In this document: in pieces, positions 29,117 through 37,599 of the stretch
How positions within the stretch are numbered: the first letter of the stretch is position 1
Layout of the letters: the number at the start of each line of letters is the position of its first letter
Source of the DNA: Luteibacter aegosomaticola
Lineage (GTDB): Bacteria > Pseudomonadota > Gammaproteobacteria > Xanthomonadales > Rhodanobacteraceae
Reading direction: 5' to 3'
Length of the DNA: 64,000 nt
Assembly: GCF_023078475.1 (NCBI RefSeq)
Contig: NZ_CP095741.1
Span: forward strand, 3,410,001 to 3,474,000
Notes under the pieces: generated by a model
The model's input: only the letters and a program-made list of their open reading frames with translations
Told to the model about the DNA's origin: nothing
Databases searched by the model: none
Translations under genes and position numbers: made by a program

Positions 29117-30531
29117 ATGGCTGCGCGGGCCCTGACTTCAGCGAAGCTCTGGTCTTTCAATAGCACGCCGTTTTCCCAGATGGTTTCCATCGCGTGCTCC
29201 CAGCCGTGGTCGAGCGCCATGTCTTCCACGCGCTCCACGCCTTCGGGGATCGGCACGGTTTTCCACGTGCCGTACTCGCGATGGCGGATGAGCGTGAGGC
29301 GACCGCGCTGTGAGAACTTGCCGGCATCGGTAACGGGCGCCTTGAACACATCGACCCACACGCCATCGATCCGGGCGGCTGAGCACTTCAGCGCGAATTT
29401 CTGCGTGTCGCGGTCCACCTTCTGCAACAGCGCACCGCCCATGCCAAACGCGATGTTGTCGGCGGAATAACCCGCGCCGGTGATTCGTTCCAGGATCGCG
29501 CGAATACTCTGCGGGTTCACCCCATCGCCCTGGATGACGCGCACGTGGTTGAGCACCTTGTAGCCCTTGCCGTTCACCGTGCAACTGAAGGCCTCATCGA
29601 GCAGGGTCAGGCACTGGTGGACCACTTCCACCGGATCGCCCGAATCGGGGCGCACGACCAGGGTGCCGCCCGAGGCAATCACTTCCTCACGCAGCGCCTT
29701 ACCCCAGTGTTCGCGGATCGCATGGAAGATGTCGTAGCTGTCCGAGACCACGGCGACCAGCGATCCCGGTTTCGCGAACTGGCGGAGCATATTGCGATAC
29801 GCATCGACCTCTCGCTCACGACCCCAGCTCGTGATGGTGCTGTGCTCGGCGGCGGGAATCGAGAAGCCCGCCATCGGCTCACCATAGAAGGCCCGTGCGG
29901 CCAACACGCCCTGCACGGTGTCGGTGCCCATGAAGTTCACGAGATGGGCCATGCCGCCCAGGGCGGCGGATTCCGCACTCGATACGCCGCGTGCGCCGAA
30001 GTCATGCAGCTTGAACAGCAGCTGCCCTGCCGGGTCGTCACTGGTCTGCTCGAGGAAGGCGGCGATCGTGCGCTTCACCTGCCAGCTCAAGGTCGCCACC
30101 GTCACCGGGTACCAGAGGCGCAGCAGCAGGGTCTCCAGGTAGCTCGGTAGCCAGAACGCCTCCGGATCCGTCGACTCGATCGTGACCAGCGCCTGGTGCG
30201 TCGGCACCACGCTGCCCTCGGGCACGGCGCGGATGCGCATGGGCATGCGGCCGCCGTGCACATCGACGATGCGGCGCCAGCCAGCGTCATTGAACGGCTC
30301 GCCATGCGCAGCGAAGAAATCGCGCGCCTCGTCGACATCGGCGTGAGTCACCGGAGTGCTGAGCCAGCCCTTCAGGATGGCCTGCAGCCCGAAGAACACC
30401 GTGCGGTCGTACATGCCACCGCGCGATTCCACGTAGAAGAACGTGCGATCGGTACCCGGCGGGTACTGCAACCAGTGGCTGGCCTTGTAGCTGTCGGTAT
30501 TGAGGATGAGGTTCTGCAGGGCTGGGAACAT
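29113..30531 (-). CDS. nadV: Nicotinamide phosphoribosyltransferase (NAMPT)
   Basis: 472 residues; makes nicotinamide mononucleotide from nicotinamide and PRPP, the first step of NAD salvage that skips deamidation. Family segments are NTDSYKASHWLQYP at the start, FKLHDFGARGVSS, PAAEHSTITSWG (catalytic His), VVSDSYDIFHAI, VVRPDSGDP (PRPP site) and VIQGDGVNPQSI. ATG 30531 is chosen: AAGGAA stands eight bases before, whereas the upstream TTG adds seven unlikely residues. The stop codon TAG is part of the neighbouring REP. Followed upstream by its own strong terminator region shared with dksA. Confidence 0.95.
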   Translation of the reverse strand: MFPALQNLILNTDSYKASHWLQYPPGTDRTFFYVESRGGMYDRTVFFGLQAILKGWLSTPVTHADVDEARDFFAAHGEPFNDAGWRRIVDVHGGRMPMRIRAVPEGSVVPTHQALVTIESTDPEAFWLPSYLETLLLRLWYPVTVATLSWQVKRTIAAFLEQTSDDPAGQLLFKLHDFGARGVSSAESAALGGMAHLVNFMGTDTVQGVLAARAFYGEPMAGFSIPAAEHSTITSWGREREVDAYRNMLRQFAKPGSLVAVVSDSYDIFHAIREHWGKALREEVIASGGTLVVRPDSGDPVEVVHQCLTLLDEAFSCTVNGKGYKVLNHVRVIQGDGVNPQSIRAILERITGAGYSADNIAFGMGGALLQKVDRDTQKFALKCSAARIDGVWVDVFKAPVTDAGKFSQRGRLTLIRHREYGTWKTVPIPEGVERVEDMALDHGWEHAMETIWENGVLLKDQSFAEVRARAAM

Positions 30532-30554
30532 CGGGATTCCTTGGAACGTCAAAC

Positions 30555-30584
30555 AAAAAACCCCGCCATGATGGCGGGGTTTTC
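30555..30584. terminator. Rho-independent terminator between dksA and NAMPT gene
   Basis: AAAAAACCCCGCCA and TGGCGGGGTTTT form a perfect stem around a tiny loop, with an A-tract on one side and T-tract on the other. On the minus strand it follows the dksA stop by about 25 bases and precedes the NAMPT start. Confidence 0.88.
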
Positions 30585-30607
30585 AGGGGGTACGACGCCT
30601 GCGGCGT

Positions 30608-31624
30608 TTAGTCGCCCATCTGCTTCTGCAGGTGCTCGCGGCGCTCCTGCGCATCGAGCGAGAGGGTGGCGATGGGACGCGCATCGAGGCGGTCCACACC
30701 GATTTCCTCATCGGTCTCTTCACAGAAGCCGTAGCGGCCTTCCTCGATCCGGCGCAGCGCCTTGTCGATCTTGGAGATGAGCTTGCGGTAGCGGTCGCGG
30801 GTACGCAGTTCCAGCGAGTTCTCGGTCTCGCGGGTGGCGCGTTCGGCTTCGTCGCCCACGTCACGGACTTCCTCGCGGAGGTTGTCCATGGTCTGGCGCG
30901 ACTCTTCGACGAGCTGCTCCCGCCATTCCTTCAGCTTGTTGCGGAAGTAGGCCAGGTGGCGAGGATTCATGTACTCCTCGTCGTTGCCCGGCCGGTAGCC
31001 CTTCGGCAGGTCGATGACAGTAGAAGCCGGCAGCGCATAGCGGCCGTCTTCGCGCGTGATTCCGTTTTCAAGTGTGGTGCTGTTCATGCTGGCTTGCGCG
31101 GACTTCTCGTTTCTGGATGGGGTAGCGCTGCCCACCGCGGACGCCTTGCGACCGGAGGCTGGGCTGGCGGCGGCCTGAGCCACCGGCGCCGGTGCGGGTG
31201 CCGGCGACGCCTTCACCTGCTGCTTTGGAGTGGCCTTGGCGGCGGTATGTTCCGCCACCGGGGCCGATTTCTTTGCGGGAGCGGGCGTGGCCTTGGGGGC
31301 CGGGGCCTTCGCCGCGGGTTTGGCTGGCGCCTTAGCGGCCGCCGTCTTCTTCACCGGCGCCGCCTTGGCAGGCGCCGTTTTGGCGGCTGCAGGTTTCGCC
31401 GCCGTCTTCGCAGGCGCCTTCTTCGCGGGCGCCGCAGCCTTCTTCGGGGCCGCCTTGGTCACGGCCTTCGCGGTTTTCGCCGCGGGCTTGGCCGCCGCGC
31501 CCACCGTTTTCTTCGCCGGTGCCTTGCCCCCGGCCACAACCGTCCTGGTCTTCGTCGCGTCACCTGCCCCGCCCTTCTTGGCGGCTGCCTTGGCAACGGT
31601 GGAGCTACGAGCGTCTTTCGCCAT
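30608..31624 (-). CDS. dksA: RNA polymerase-binding factor DksA with long basic Ala/Lys/Pro N-terminal extension
   Basis: 338 residues from ATG 31624 (GAGG upstream). The last ~155 residues are DksA: GYRPGNDEEYMNPRHLAYFR, a coiled coil with the D-x-x-D-x-A tip (RDVGDEAERA) and a C-terminal globular part. In place of the four zinc cysteines only one is left (Cys301 in YGFCEETDEEIG; the later pair is replaced within ATLSLDAQ), as in zinc-independent DksA forms. The first ~180 residues are histone-H1-like KAPAK/KPAA repeats, likely disordered and DNA- or polyanion-binding. DksA works with ppGpp at promoters. An internal ATG at 31087 could give a short DksA without the tail. Confidence 0.93.
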   Translation of the reverse strand: MAKDARSSTVAKAAAKKGGAGDATKTRTVVAGGKAPAKKTVGAAAKPAAKTAKAVTKAAPKKAAAPAKKAPAKTAAKPAAAKTAPAKAAPVKKTAAAKAPAKPAAKAPAPKATPAPAKKSAPVAEHTAAKATPKQQVKASPAPAPAPVAQAAASPASGRKASAVGSATPSRNEKSAQASMNSTTLENGITREDGRYALPASTVIDLPKGYRPGNDEEYMNPRHLAYFRNKLKEWREQLVEESRQTMDNLREEVRDVGDEAERATRETENSLELRTRDRYRKLISKIDKALRRIEEGRYGFCEETDEEIGVDRLDARPIATLSLDAQERREHLQKQMGD

Positions 31625-31744
31625 TTCCTTCACCTCGGTGGCCGTGGCGGCGGGGTGTTATAGCCCAGATGCGTTACCCCAGCAACCTATCTTCTGGGAT
31701 ACTGTTGGGTGCCCAACGCAGGCACCCCACCTGGCTAAGAGACA

Positions 31745-32005
31745 GTGACCCGCCTCCTCCTCTTCCTGTTGTCCCTCTACAAGCGGTGGCTTAGTCCCCT
31801 GCTAGGGGCCAATTGCCGGTTCCATCCATCCTGTTCCGATTACACGCGGATTGCCATAGCCCGGTTCGGCCCCATGCGGGGCTCGCTGCTGGGCGGCTGG
31901 CGCATCCTCCGTTGCCAGCCCCTCTGCGAGGGTGGCCACGATCCCGTTCCCGACCGTTTCGTCCTGCGCCGCTGCGGCGCCCAAGGAGCTCATACCCATG
32001 ACTGA
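31745..32005 (+). CDS. yidD: Membrane protein insertion efficiency factor YidD
   Basis: 86 residues from GTG 31745. Contains the family core YKRWLSPLLGANCRFHPSCSDYT with the conserved cysteines and the GGWRILRCQPLCEGG-DPVP ending. YidD is a small inner-membrane-associated protein that helps YidC insert proteins. It is usually next to rnpA/yidC; here it instead overlaps the start of the dihydroorotase gene by eight bases, so translation is coupled to pyrimidine synthesis. Confidence 0.92.
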   Translation: MTRLLLFLLSLYKRWLSPLLGANCRFHPSCSDYTRIAIARFGPMRGSLLGGWRILRCQPLCEGGHDPVPDRFVLRRCGAQGAHTHD

Positions 32006-33338
32006 TGCCTGGCTGATCAAAAACGCCGAACTCGTCAATGAAAACAAGCGGTTCAAAGCCGACGTCCGTATCCGCGACGGAAAAATCGCGACCATCGCGC
32101 AGGGACTGGAAAAAGAGCGTGATGAAGAAGTGATCGATGCCAGCGGCCTGTGGCTGTTCCCCGGCATGATCGATGACCAGGTGCATTTCCGTGAGCCAGG
32201 CCTCACCCAGAAGGCTGATCTCGCGACGGAATCGCGCGCCTGCGCGGCAGGCGGCATCACCAGCTTCATGGAAATGCCGAATACGAAGCCGCCCGCGCTC
32301 GATCGTGACAGCCTGGAATACAAGTACACCCTGGCCGCCGATAAATCGGTGGTGAACTACGCGTTCTACATGGGCGCCAGCAACGACAACCTCGAGCACA
32401 TCCGCAAGCTCGACCCCAAGGCCGCGCCGGGCGTCAAGGTCTTCATGGGCGCTTCCACCGGCAACATGCTGGTCGATAATCCCGAGACGCTCGATGGCAT
32501 CTTCCGCGACACGCCGGTGCCCATCATCACGCACTGCGAAGATACGCCGATGATCGATGCGAACCTTGCGAAGGCGCACGAAAAATACGGCGAGGACATC
32601 CCCGTGTGGGAACACCCGCATATCCGCTCGCGCGAAGCCTGCATCAAATCGACGCGCCTGGCGATCTCGCTGGCGAAGAAGCACAACACGCGCCTGCACG
32701 TGCTGCACATCTCCACCGCCGATGAGCTGGCGCTGTTCGAGCCGGGCCCGATCGAAGGCAAGCGGATCACCGCTGAGACCTGCGTGCACTTCCTGCATTT
32801 CGGCGGCAAGGCCGATTACGAGGAAAAGGGCTCCTTCATCAAGTGCAACCCGGCGATCAAGGAAGAAAGCGATCGCGAGGCGATCACCAAGGCCCTGGCC
32901 GAAGGCCGCCTGGACGTACTGGCCACGGACCATGCCCCGCACCTGCTGGAAGAAAAGGAGCAGAAGTACGACAAGGCGCCGTCCGGCCTGCCGCTGGTGC
33001 AGTTCGCCCTGCAGGCCGCGCTGCAGCGGGTAACGGAAGGCAAGCTCACGCTCGAGCGCGTGATCGAAACCGTGTGCCACAACCCGGCGAAGTTGTTCAA
33101 CGTGGCCAATCGCGGCTTCCTGCGCGAAGGCTACGCGGCCGACCTGGTCCTCGTGGATCCGAACAAGCCGCACACCGTCACTCGCGAGGAAGTGCTTTCG
33201 AAATGCGGCTGGTCGCCGTTCGAGGGCTATACGTTCAGCAGCAGCATCGCCTCGACCTTTGTTAACGGGCAGCGTGTGTTTGATGGCAAGACCGTGGACG
33301 AAAACGTGCGCGGGCAGCGGTTGGCCTTTGATCGATGA
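31998..33338 (+). CDS. pyrC: Dihydroorotase
   Basis: A 446-residue amidohydrolase that cyclises carbamoyl-aspartate to dihydroorotate in pyrimidine synthesis. ATG 31998 follows AAGGAG by nine bases. Motifs: IDDQVHFREPG near residue 58, KVFMGASTGNML, THCEDTP, LHISTADE and LATDHAPH. The usual His-x-His of the first motif reads Gln-x-His (Gln61, His63); this variant is known in a subgroup annotated as dihydroorotase but deserves notice since the first His normally binds metal. An allantoinase or hydantoinase role is the alternative. Overlapped by yidD upstream and by the M23 peptidase start downstream (ATGA). Confidence 0.88.
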   Translation: MTDAWLIKNAELVNENKRFKADVRIRDGKIATIAQGLEKERDEEVIDASGLWLFPGMIDDQVHFREPGLTQKADLATESRACAAGGITSFMEMPNTKPPALDRDSLEYKYTLAADKSVVNYAFYMGASNDNLEHIRKLDPKAAPGVKVFMGASTGNMLVDNPETLDGIFRDTPVPIITHCEDTPMIDANLAKAHEKYGEDIPVWEHPHIRSREACIKSTRLAISLAKKHNTRLHVLHISTADELALFEPGPIEGKRITAETCVHFLHFGGKADYEEKGSFIKCNPAIKEESDREAITKALAEGRLDVLATDHAPHLLEEKEQKYDKAPSGLPLVQFALQAALQRVTEGKLTLERVIETVCHNPAKLFNVANRGFLREGYAADLVLVDPNKPHTVTREEVLSKCGWSPFEGYTFSSSIASTFVNGQRVFDGKTVDENVRGQRLAFDR

Positions 33339-34225
33339 GAAAAATCGCAAGGGAATGCGGGGTGGTCGCTAGCCTTGATCGCGTGCAAGCACGCTCCTAT
33401 GAGGCGGCCGGGGCTCGTGTGGGAGCGCGCTTGCGCGCGATGCTCCTGGCCGCGCCGCTGCTACTCGCCGGCACCGCGACCGCTGCGACGTCCGACGTTC
33501 CCACCACGATGTCCCAGGGCGCCCTGGTCATCGCCCACGCCCCGCCCGGTACGCCGGTGCGGGTCAACGGCAAGGCCGTCCACGTAGGCGCTGATGGCGT
33601 CTTCGTGTTCGGTGCGAGTCGTGATGAAAAGGGCCCATTGGTCGTCGACGTGGGCGGGCATAGCACCCGCGTGGCGGTCACACCGCGCGATTGGCCGATT
33701 GAACGCGTGGAGGGCGTGCCACCGAAGACGGTGAATCCGCCGCCGGAAATCGCCGCGCGGATCGAGCGTGAACAAGCGCTGGTGGTGGCCGCACGCAACC
33801 GAGACGACACCCGCGAGGATTTCGACCACGGCTTCATCTGGCCGGTGACCGGCCGCATCAGTGGACGCTTCGGCAATCAGCGCATCTACAACGGGGATCC
33901 GAAAGCACCGCATTCCGGCATGGATATCGCGGTGCCGGAAGGCACGCCGGTGAAGGCACCGGCGGCGGGAGTGATCACCTTTGCCCAGCCGGATCTTTAT
34001 CTCACCGGCGGCACGGTACTGCTGGATCACGGCTTTGGCCTGTCATCCAACTTCCTGCACCTGTCGCGTATCGACGTGAAGGTGGGCCAGCATGTGCAGC
34101 AGGGTCAGGTGATCGGCGCGGCCGGCAAAACCGGGCGGGCCACCGGGCCGCATGTGCACTGGGGGTTCAACTGGTTTGGGGTAAGGCTGGATCCGTTGTT
34201 GTTGCCGGGAATCCAGGCGCCCTGA
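33335..34225 (+). CDS. M23-family (LytM-type) peptidoglycan peptidase, exported
   Basis: 296 residues if read from ATG 33335, which overlaps the pyrC stop by four bases. Residues ~185-290 are the M23 domain with metal motifs HSGMDIAVPEGTPV and HVHWGFNWFG; these enzymes cut or regulate cutting of peptide cross-links. The signal peptide is unusual: residues ~13-37 (LDRVQARSYEA...ARVGARLRAM) are the translation of a type B REP, and the hydrophobic core MLLAAPLLLAGTATAA comes right after. Translation may instead begin at ATG 33440, inside the REP end, giving a normal 261-residue pre-protein. Either way the REP touches the 5' end of the gene. Confidence 0.85.
   Translation: MRKIARECGVVASLDRVQARSYEAAGARVGARLRAMLLAAPLLLAGTATAATSDVPTTMSQGALVIAHAPPGTPVRVNGKAVHVGADGVFVFGASRDEKGPLVVDVGGHSTRVAVTPRDWPIERVEGVPPKTVNPPPEIAARIEREQALVVAARNRDDTREDFDHGFIWPVTGRISGRFGNQRIYNGDPKAPHSGMDIAVPEGTPVKAPAAGVITFAQPDLYLTGGTVLLDHGFGLSSNFLHLSRIDVKVGQHVQQGQVIGAAGKTGRATGPHVHWGFNWFGVRLDPLLLPGIQAP
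33377..33441. repeat. Type B REP pair overlapping the 5' end of the M23 peptidase gene
   Basis: ATCGCGTGCAAGCACGCTCC and GGAGCGCGCTTGCGCGCGAT face each other tail to tail around a short loop. The pair is diverged at its GTAG ends and is open in the frame of the downstream protein. Confidence 0.8.
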
Positions 34226-34239
34226 GGGCTTACCGACCA

Positions 34240-34336
34240 CGTAGGAGCCCACCCTGTGGGCGACGCCGTTCGCGAAAGAGCCACAATTACCTGTGGCGCT
34301 GCTGCGAAAGATGTCGCCCACAGGGTGGGCTCCTAC
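34240..34336. repeat. Type A REP pair between M23 peptidase and folE2
   Basis: Facing cores GTAGGAGCCCACCCTGTGGG, with a spacer holding an imperfect CCACAATTACCTGTGG hairpin. Sits between two convergent genes where it may work as a terminator. Confidence 0.9.
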
Positions 34337-34351
34337 CGGTTTGGTGGCGCT

Positions 34352-35275
34352 TTAGCGTGCCTTGCTGGCAAACGCCACCGCGTCATGCGGGTGCAGGCTT
34401 TCGTGGTGGGCAACGCGAACGTGGAAGTCGGCGATGCCGGCGTCGGCTTCCAGCGTCTTCTGGATGCGGCGGGCGGCATCCTCGCAGAACATCAGGTTGC
34501 TGCCGTTGGCCAGCGCGAAGGCCTGCTCGTCGGCGCGCTTCACCGCGGTCTGCACCGGGGTGCCGAGCGCGGTTTCCACGTTGTCGATCATGCCGATCAG
34601 GTTGAACACGCCCTCGCCCTTCGGCGCCACGCGGATCGTCGCGGTACTACGCTGAGCGTGCGGGGTCGCGATAACGCCCTGCTCCGTGCCAAGCCACGCG
34701 AGGATCGTTTCACGATCCAATGCCAGGTCCGCCGGGAACGACTTGGCGAAGTTGTCCTGGATCAGCTGGCGCGACAGCGCGGCCGACGCCGGGCACGTGG
34801 AGGAATAGACCACATCGGTCGTGACCTCGAGATGGAACTGCTCGCCACGCAGCGTCGCATCAATGGTGATCGGGTAAGCGCGCCAGCCGCTGTTGTCGCT
34901 GCGCAGCGCACGGCGACGCACGAGGTGCTCGAAACCGATGGTGATGCGCGCGTGGTCCGAAAGCCCTTCGTGCGAGGAAAGGAATTCACCCAGCAACGCA
35001 CGGATACCGGACACGGTGAGGGGGCCTGCGGAAAGCGCCTCCGAGACCAGCAGGTACAGGCGTGACATGTGGATGCCACGCTTCTCCGGCTTGGTGAGGT
35101 TCACGAAAGCACCGACGCGCGCGCCCGTTGAACGGACGTCGCCGTCACCGGCATCGAACGCTACCGGCATTTCCATGCCATCCATGCCGACCCAGTCGAG
35201 CGCGCCGTGTACCAGTGCGTGCTCCTGCGAAGCGACATCGGGGAGCAGGCGGGTCGGGGAATCTTGGATGTACAT
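34352..35275 (-). CDS. folE2: GTP cyclohydrolase FolE2 (type IB)
   Basis: 307 residues from ATG 35275 (AAGGAA upstream). Makes dihydroneopterin triphosphate from GTP for folate synthesis. Recognised by the DVASQEHALVHGALDWVGM start, KRGIHMSRLYLLVSEAL, the catalytic Cys161 in VYSSTCPASAALS and LMFCEDAARRIQ. FolE2 is metal-promiscuous and in many bacteria is induced by zinc shortage through Zur; no Zur box was identified here. A second FolE1 may exist elsewhere. Confidence 0.95.
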   Translation of the reverse strand: MYIQDSPTRLLPDVASQEHALVHGALDWVGMDGMEMPVAFDAGDGDVRSTGARVGAFVNLTKPEKRGIHMSRLYLLVSEALSAGPLTVSGIRALLGEFLSSHEGLSDHARITIGFEHLVRRRALRSDNSGWRAYPITIDATLRGEQFHLEVTTDVVYSSTCPASAALSRQLIQDNFAKSFPADLALDRETILAWLGTEQGVIATPHAQRSTATIRVAPKGEGVFNLIGMIDNVETALGTPVQTAVKRADEQAFALANGSNLMFCEDAARRIQKTLEADAGIADFHVRVAHHESLHPHDAVAFASKAR

Positions 35276-35371
35276 CAGGGTTTCCTTGGGACGTAGGTCG
35301 TTTCCGGCCGTTTGCCCCGAGATGGGGGCCATGGCTTGAGGCTCAATGGTGTGTGCCGGGAAACGCTGCGT

Positions 35372-36208
35372 TCAGCCCAACCGGGCCGCCTGCCGTGCCG
35401 CGCGCCAGGCGCGAAGGGCGGTGGCGGGGCCGGTACGGGCCTGGCGCTTGTGCAATTCAGCAAAGGGTTCGGCGGCGCGGGCGGCGCCACGGGCCGTGGC
35501 CAGCGCCGTACGGCCCTCCAGGCCACGGAAGGTGGACAGAGGCTGCCCCCGGCCTAGCGCGGCCGCCAGGCCGGCTGCCAGCTCGTTGAGTTGCGCCTTG
35601 AGGGCCTCCCGGCGGGCCGGGGAGTCGTCCTTGAGCTGGCTGCGGCTCAGGCCGTGCCTTGCGAGGCGCGACATGGGCAGGGGCAGACGCTCGCGGTCCA
35701 CATCGAACTCCAGGCGCGAGAGGGCAAATACCAGGTGTGAGAGCGTCGCGATCTCGGCAGCTGCGTCGGTGGCAGCTTCCGGACCGAACCACCACGCGTT
35801 CTCAAGCGTAGCCAACGCGCCATGCATATTGCGCGCGGCGGCCACCTGGCCGGCGAAGTCGGACGAGGTGCCCTGCTCCAGCTGGGCCATGGCCGCGAGC
35901 ACGGGCGCCAGCCACATCTGTGCAGGGATCGCCCGGGCCCGCTCGCTGGCGAACAAGGCCTTGGTCAACGGGTGGCGGCCGCCGCTGGCGGCAGCGCCAG
36001 AGAGTTCCTCCGCCCACCACTGCAGCTTGGCAGCCGCCACGGTCGGCTCGCGCACGCCGTAGGCCGATGAAATCAGTTCCTGCTCGAAGGCAGCGAGGGC
36101 CATGCGCTCATCGCGCACGGCCGGGTCGACAAACCCCAGCGCGACACGCTGCTGCGGCTGGATCGCCAGCCATTTGTCGACGTAGCTCTGGATCGCACCG
36201 TCGGTCAT
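35372..36208 (-). CDS. Squalene/phytoene synthase-like protein
   Basis: 278 residues. The N-terminal part has the pattern QQRVALGFVDPAVRDERMALAAFEQEL and VAAAKLQWWAEEL that marks trans-isoprenyl diphosphate synthases of the squalene/phytoene group, in a diverged form: the aspartate-rich DxxxD motifs are not obvious. Such degenerate members include NDUFAF6-like assembly factors. The C-terminus is Ala/Arg-rich. It overlaps the downstream end of the HAD phosphatase gene by four bases and so is part of the mtaD-ubiG-mupP-like run. Enzymatic activity is doubtful from the sequence. Confidence 0.7.
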   Translation of the reverse strand: MTDGAIQSYVDKWLAIQPQQRVALGFVDPAVRDERMALAAFEQELISSAYGVREPTVAAAKLQWWAEELSGAAASGGRHPLTKALFASERARAIPAQMWLAPVLAAMAQLEQGTSSDFAGQVAAARNMHGALATLENAWWFGPEAATDAAAEIATLSHLVFALSRLEFDVDRERLPLPMSRLARHGLSRSQLKDDSPARREALKAQLNELAAGLAAALGRGQPLSTFRGLEGRTALATARGAARAAEPFAELHKRQARTGPATALRAWRAARQAARLG

Positions 36209-36885
36209 GCCGCCACCTCACGCACGCCCAGCAGCGTGGCCAGGTCATCCGGGTGGTCGACGACGGCGTCTGCACCCCAACTGTCCGGATCGCCGCCATC
36301 GAGGTAGCCCCAGCGCACGGCTACGCTGAACAACCCCGCGGCCTTGCCGGCAACGATGTCGCGACGGTCATCACCAACGAACACCGAACGCGCAGGCGCG
36401 CAGCCGGCGGTTTCGCAGGCCAGTAACACCGGTGCCGGGTCCGGCTTTTTCACCGGCAACGTATCGCCCGACACCACGGCAGCCGGCTGCCAATGCGGCA
36501 CAGCCGCGGGCAGCAGCGCATCGGTCAGGAAACCTGGCTTATTGGTGACGATGCCCCAACGGATGCCAGCGGCCACGAGACCCGCGAGCATCGGCTCCAC
36601 GCCGGCGAACGGCACGGTGTGCGCCGCCATGTTGGCCTCGTACAGCGCGAGATAACGCGGTACCAGCGCCAGCACACCCGCTTCATCGAGCTGCGGGAAA
36701 CCCACGCTGATGATCGCGCGCGAACCGCGCGACACCACGGGACGCACATCGTCGTACGCAGGCGGTGCTACGCCCTGCTCCGCGCACAGCAACATCAGTG
36801 CGTGATGCAGATCCAGCCCGCTATCGAGCAAGGTGCCATCGAGGTCGAAGAACACACCCTCGGGCTTGAACGGCAGCTTGCTCAC
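36205..36885 (-). CDS. mupP: HAD-family phosphatase, MupP-like (annotated family: phosphoglycolate phosphatase)
   Basis: 226 residues. HAD motifs: FFDLDGTLLDS with nucleophile Asp14 and Asp16, VTNKP (motif II), KKPDPAPVL (motif III Lys) and VGDDRRDIVAGKAAG (motif IV). Sequence alone says Gph-like. Gene order mtaD - ubiG - this gene matches the Pseudomonas locus in which this HAD protein is MupP, the N-acetylmuramic acid 6-phosphate phosphatase of peptidoglycan recycling. Both roles remain possible. It overlaps ubiG by four bases and the squalene synthase-like gene by four bases. Confidence 0.75.
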   Translation of the reverse strand: MSKLPFKPEGVFFDLDGTLLDSGLDLHHALMLLCAEQGVAPPAYDDVRPVVSRGSRAIISVGFPQLDEAGVLALVPRYLALYEANMAAHTVPFAGVEPMLAGLVAAGIRWGIVTNKPGFLTDALLPAAVPHWQPAAVVSGDTLPVKKPDPAPVLLACETAGCAPARSVFVGDDRRDIVAGKAAGLFSVAVRWGYLDGGDPDSWGADAVVDHPDDLATLLGVREVAA

Positions 36886-37589
36886 GCCGGTTTCCTTGCG
36901 GCCAGCACGTAGTTCACCGCGGTATTACGGGTGAGGCTCGCGTTGCGCGTGAGCGGGTTATAGGCCAGCCCAGAGATGTCTTCCAGTTCGAGTCCAACGC
37001 GGCGCAGCATGCCCGAAACCTCGGACGGCTTCAGGAACTGTGCGTAGTGGTGCGTGCCACGCGGCAGCAGGCGCATGACGTACTCCGCGCCCAGGATCGC
37101 CGCGCCGAACGCGGCCGGTGTGCGGTTGAGCGTGGACAGGAACAGCTGGCCGCCCGGCTTGAGCATGGCGGCCAGGTCGCGGATCAGCACGAAGGGATCG
37201 GGCACGTGCTCGATCATTTCCATGCAGCACACGACGTCGAACGATTCCGGTTCGGCCGCGGCCAGTTCGTCCGACGACTGCACGCGGTAATCCACCTGCA
37301 GGTTCGATTCGAACAGGTGCAGCTTCGCGATCTCGATGAGCTTGGCGCCGAGGTCGATGGCCGTCACGTTCGCGCCGGCGCGGGCCAACGCTTCGCTGAG
37401 CAGGCCACCACCGCAGCCGACATCGACCACTTTGGCACCGCGCAGGTTGGCGCGGCCAGCGACGTAGGCCGAGCGCACCGGGTTCAGGTCGTGCAGCGGG
37501 CGGGATTCGCCATCCGGATCCCACCAGCGCGCGGCGAGCTTTTCAAAACGCGCGATTTCTTCCGCGCTCACATTGGCGTTGGTTTGCAT
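36882..37589 (-). CDS. ubiG: Ubiquinone biosynthesis O-methyltransferase UbiG
   Basis: A 235-residue SAM-dependent methyltransferase that performs both O-methylations of ubiquinone synthesis. The start motif NVSAEEIARFEKLAARWWDPDGE is highly specific to UbiG, followed by SAM motif I VVDVGCGGGLLSEALAR and DVVCCMEMIEHVPDP. ATG 37589 is chosen to match this N-terminus. Lies ten bases after the YciI-like gene and overlaps the HAD phosphatase gene. Confidence 0.96.
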   Translation of the reverse strand: MQTNANVSAEEIARFEKLAARWWDPDGESRPLHDLNPVRSAYVAGRANLRGAKVVDVGCGGGLLSEALARAGANVTAIDLGAKLIEIAKLHLFESNLQVDYRVQSSDELAAAEPESFDVVCCMEMIEHVPDPFVLIRDLAAMLKPGGQLFLSTLNRTPAAFGAAILGAEYVMRLLPRGTHHYAQFLKPSEVSGMLRRVGLELEDISGLAYNPLTRNASLTRNTAVNYVLAARKPA

Positions 37590-37599
37590 CGTGGTTGCC

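Noticed and set aside
30632..31663. Gly/Arg-rich frame opposite the dksA tail.
   Set aside because: It mirrors the Ala/Lys/Pro-rich repeat coding of DksA and has no independent support.
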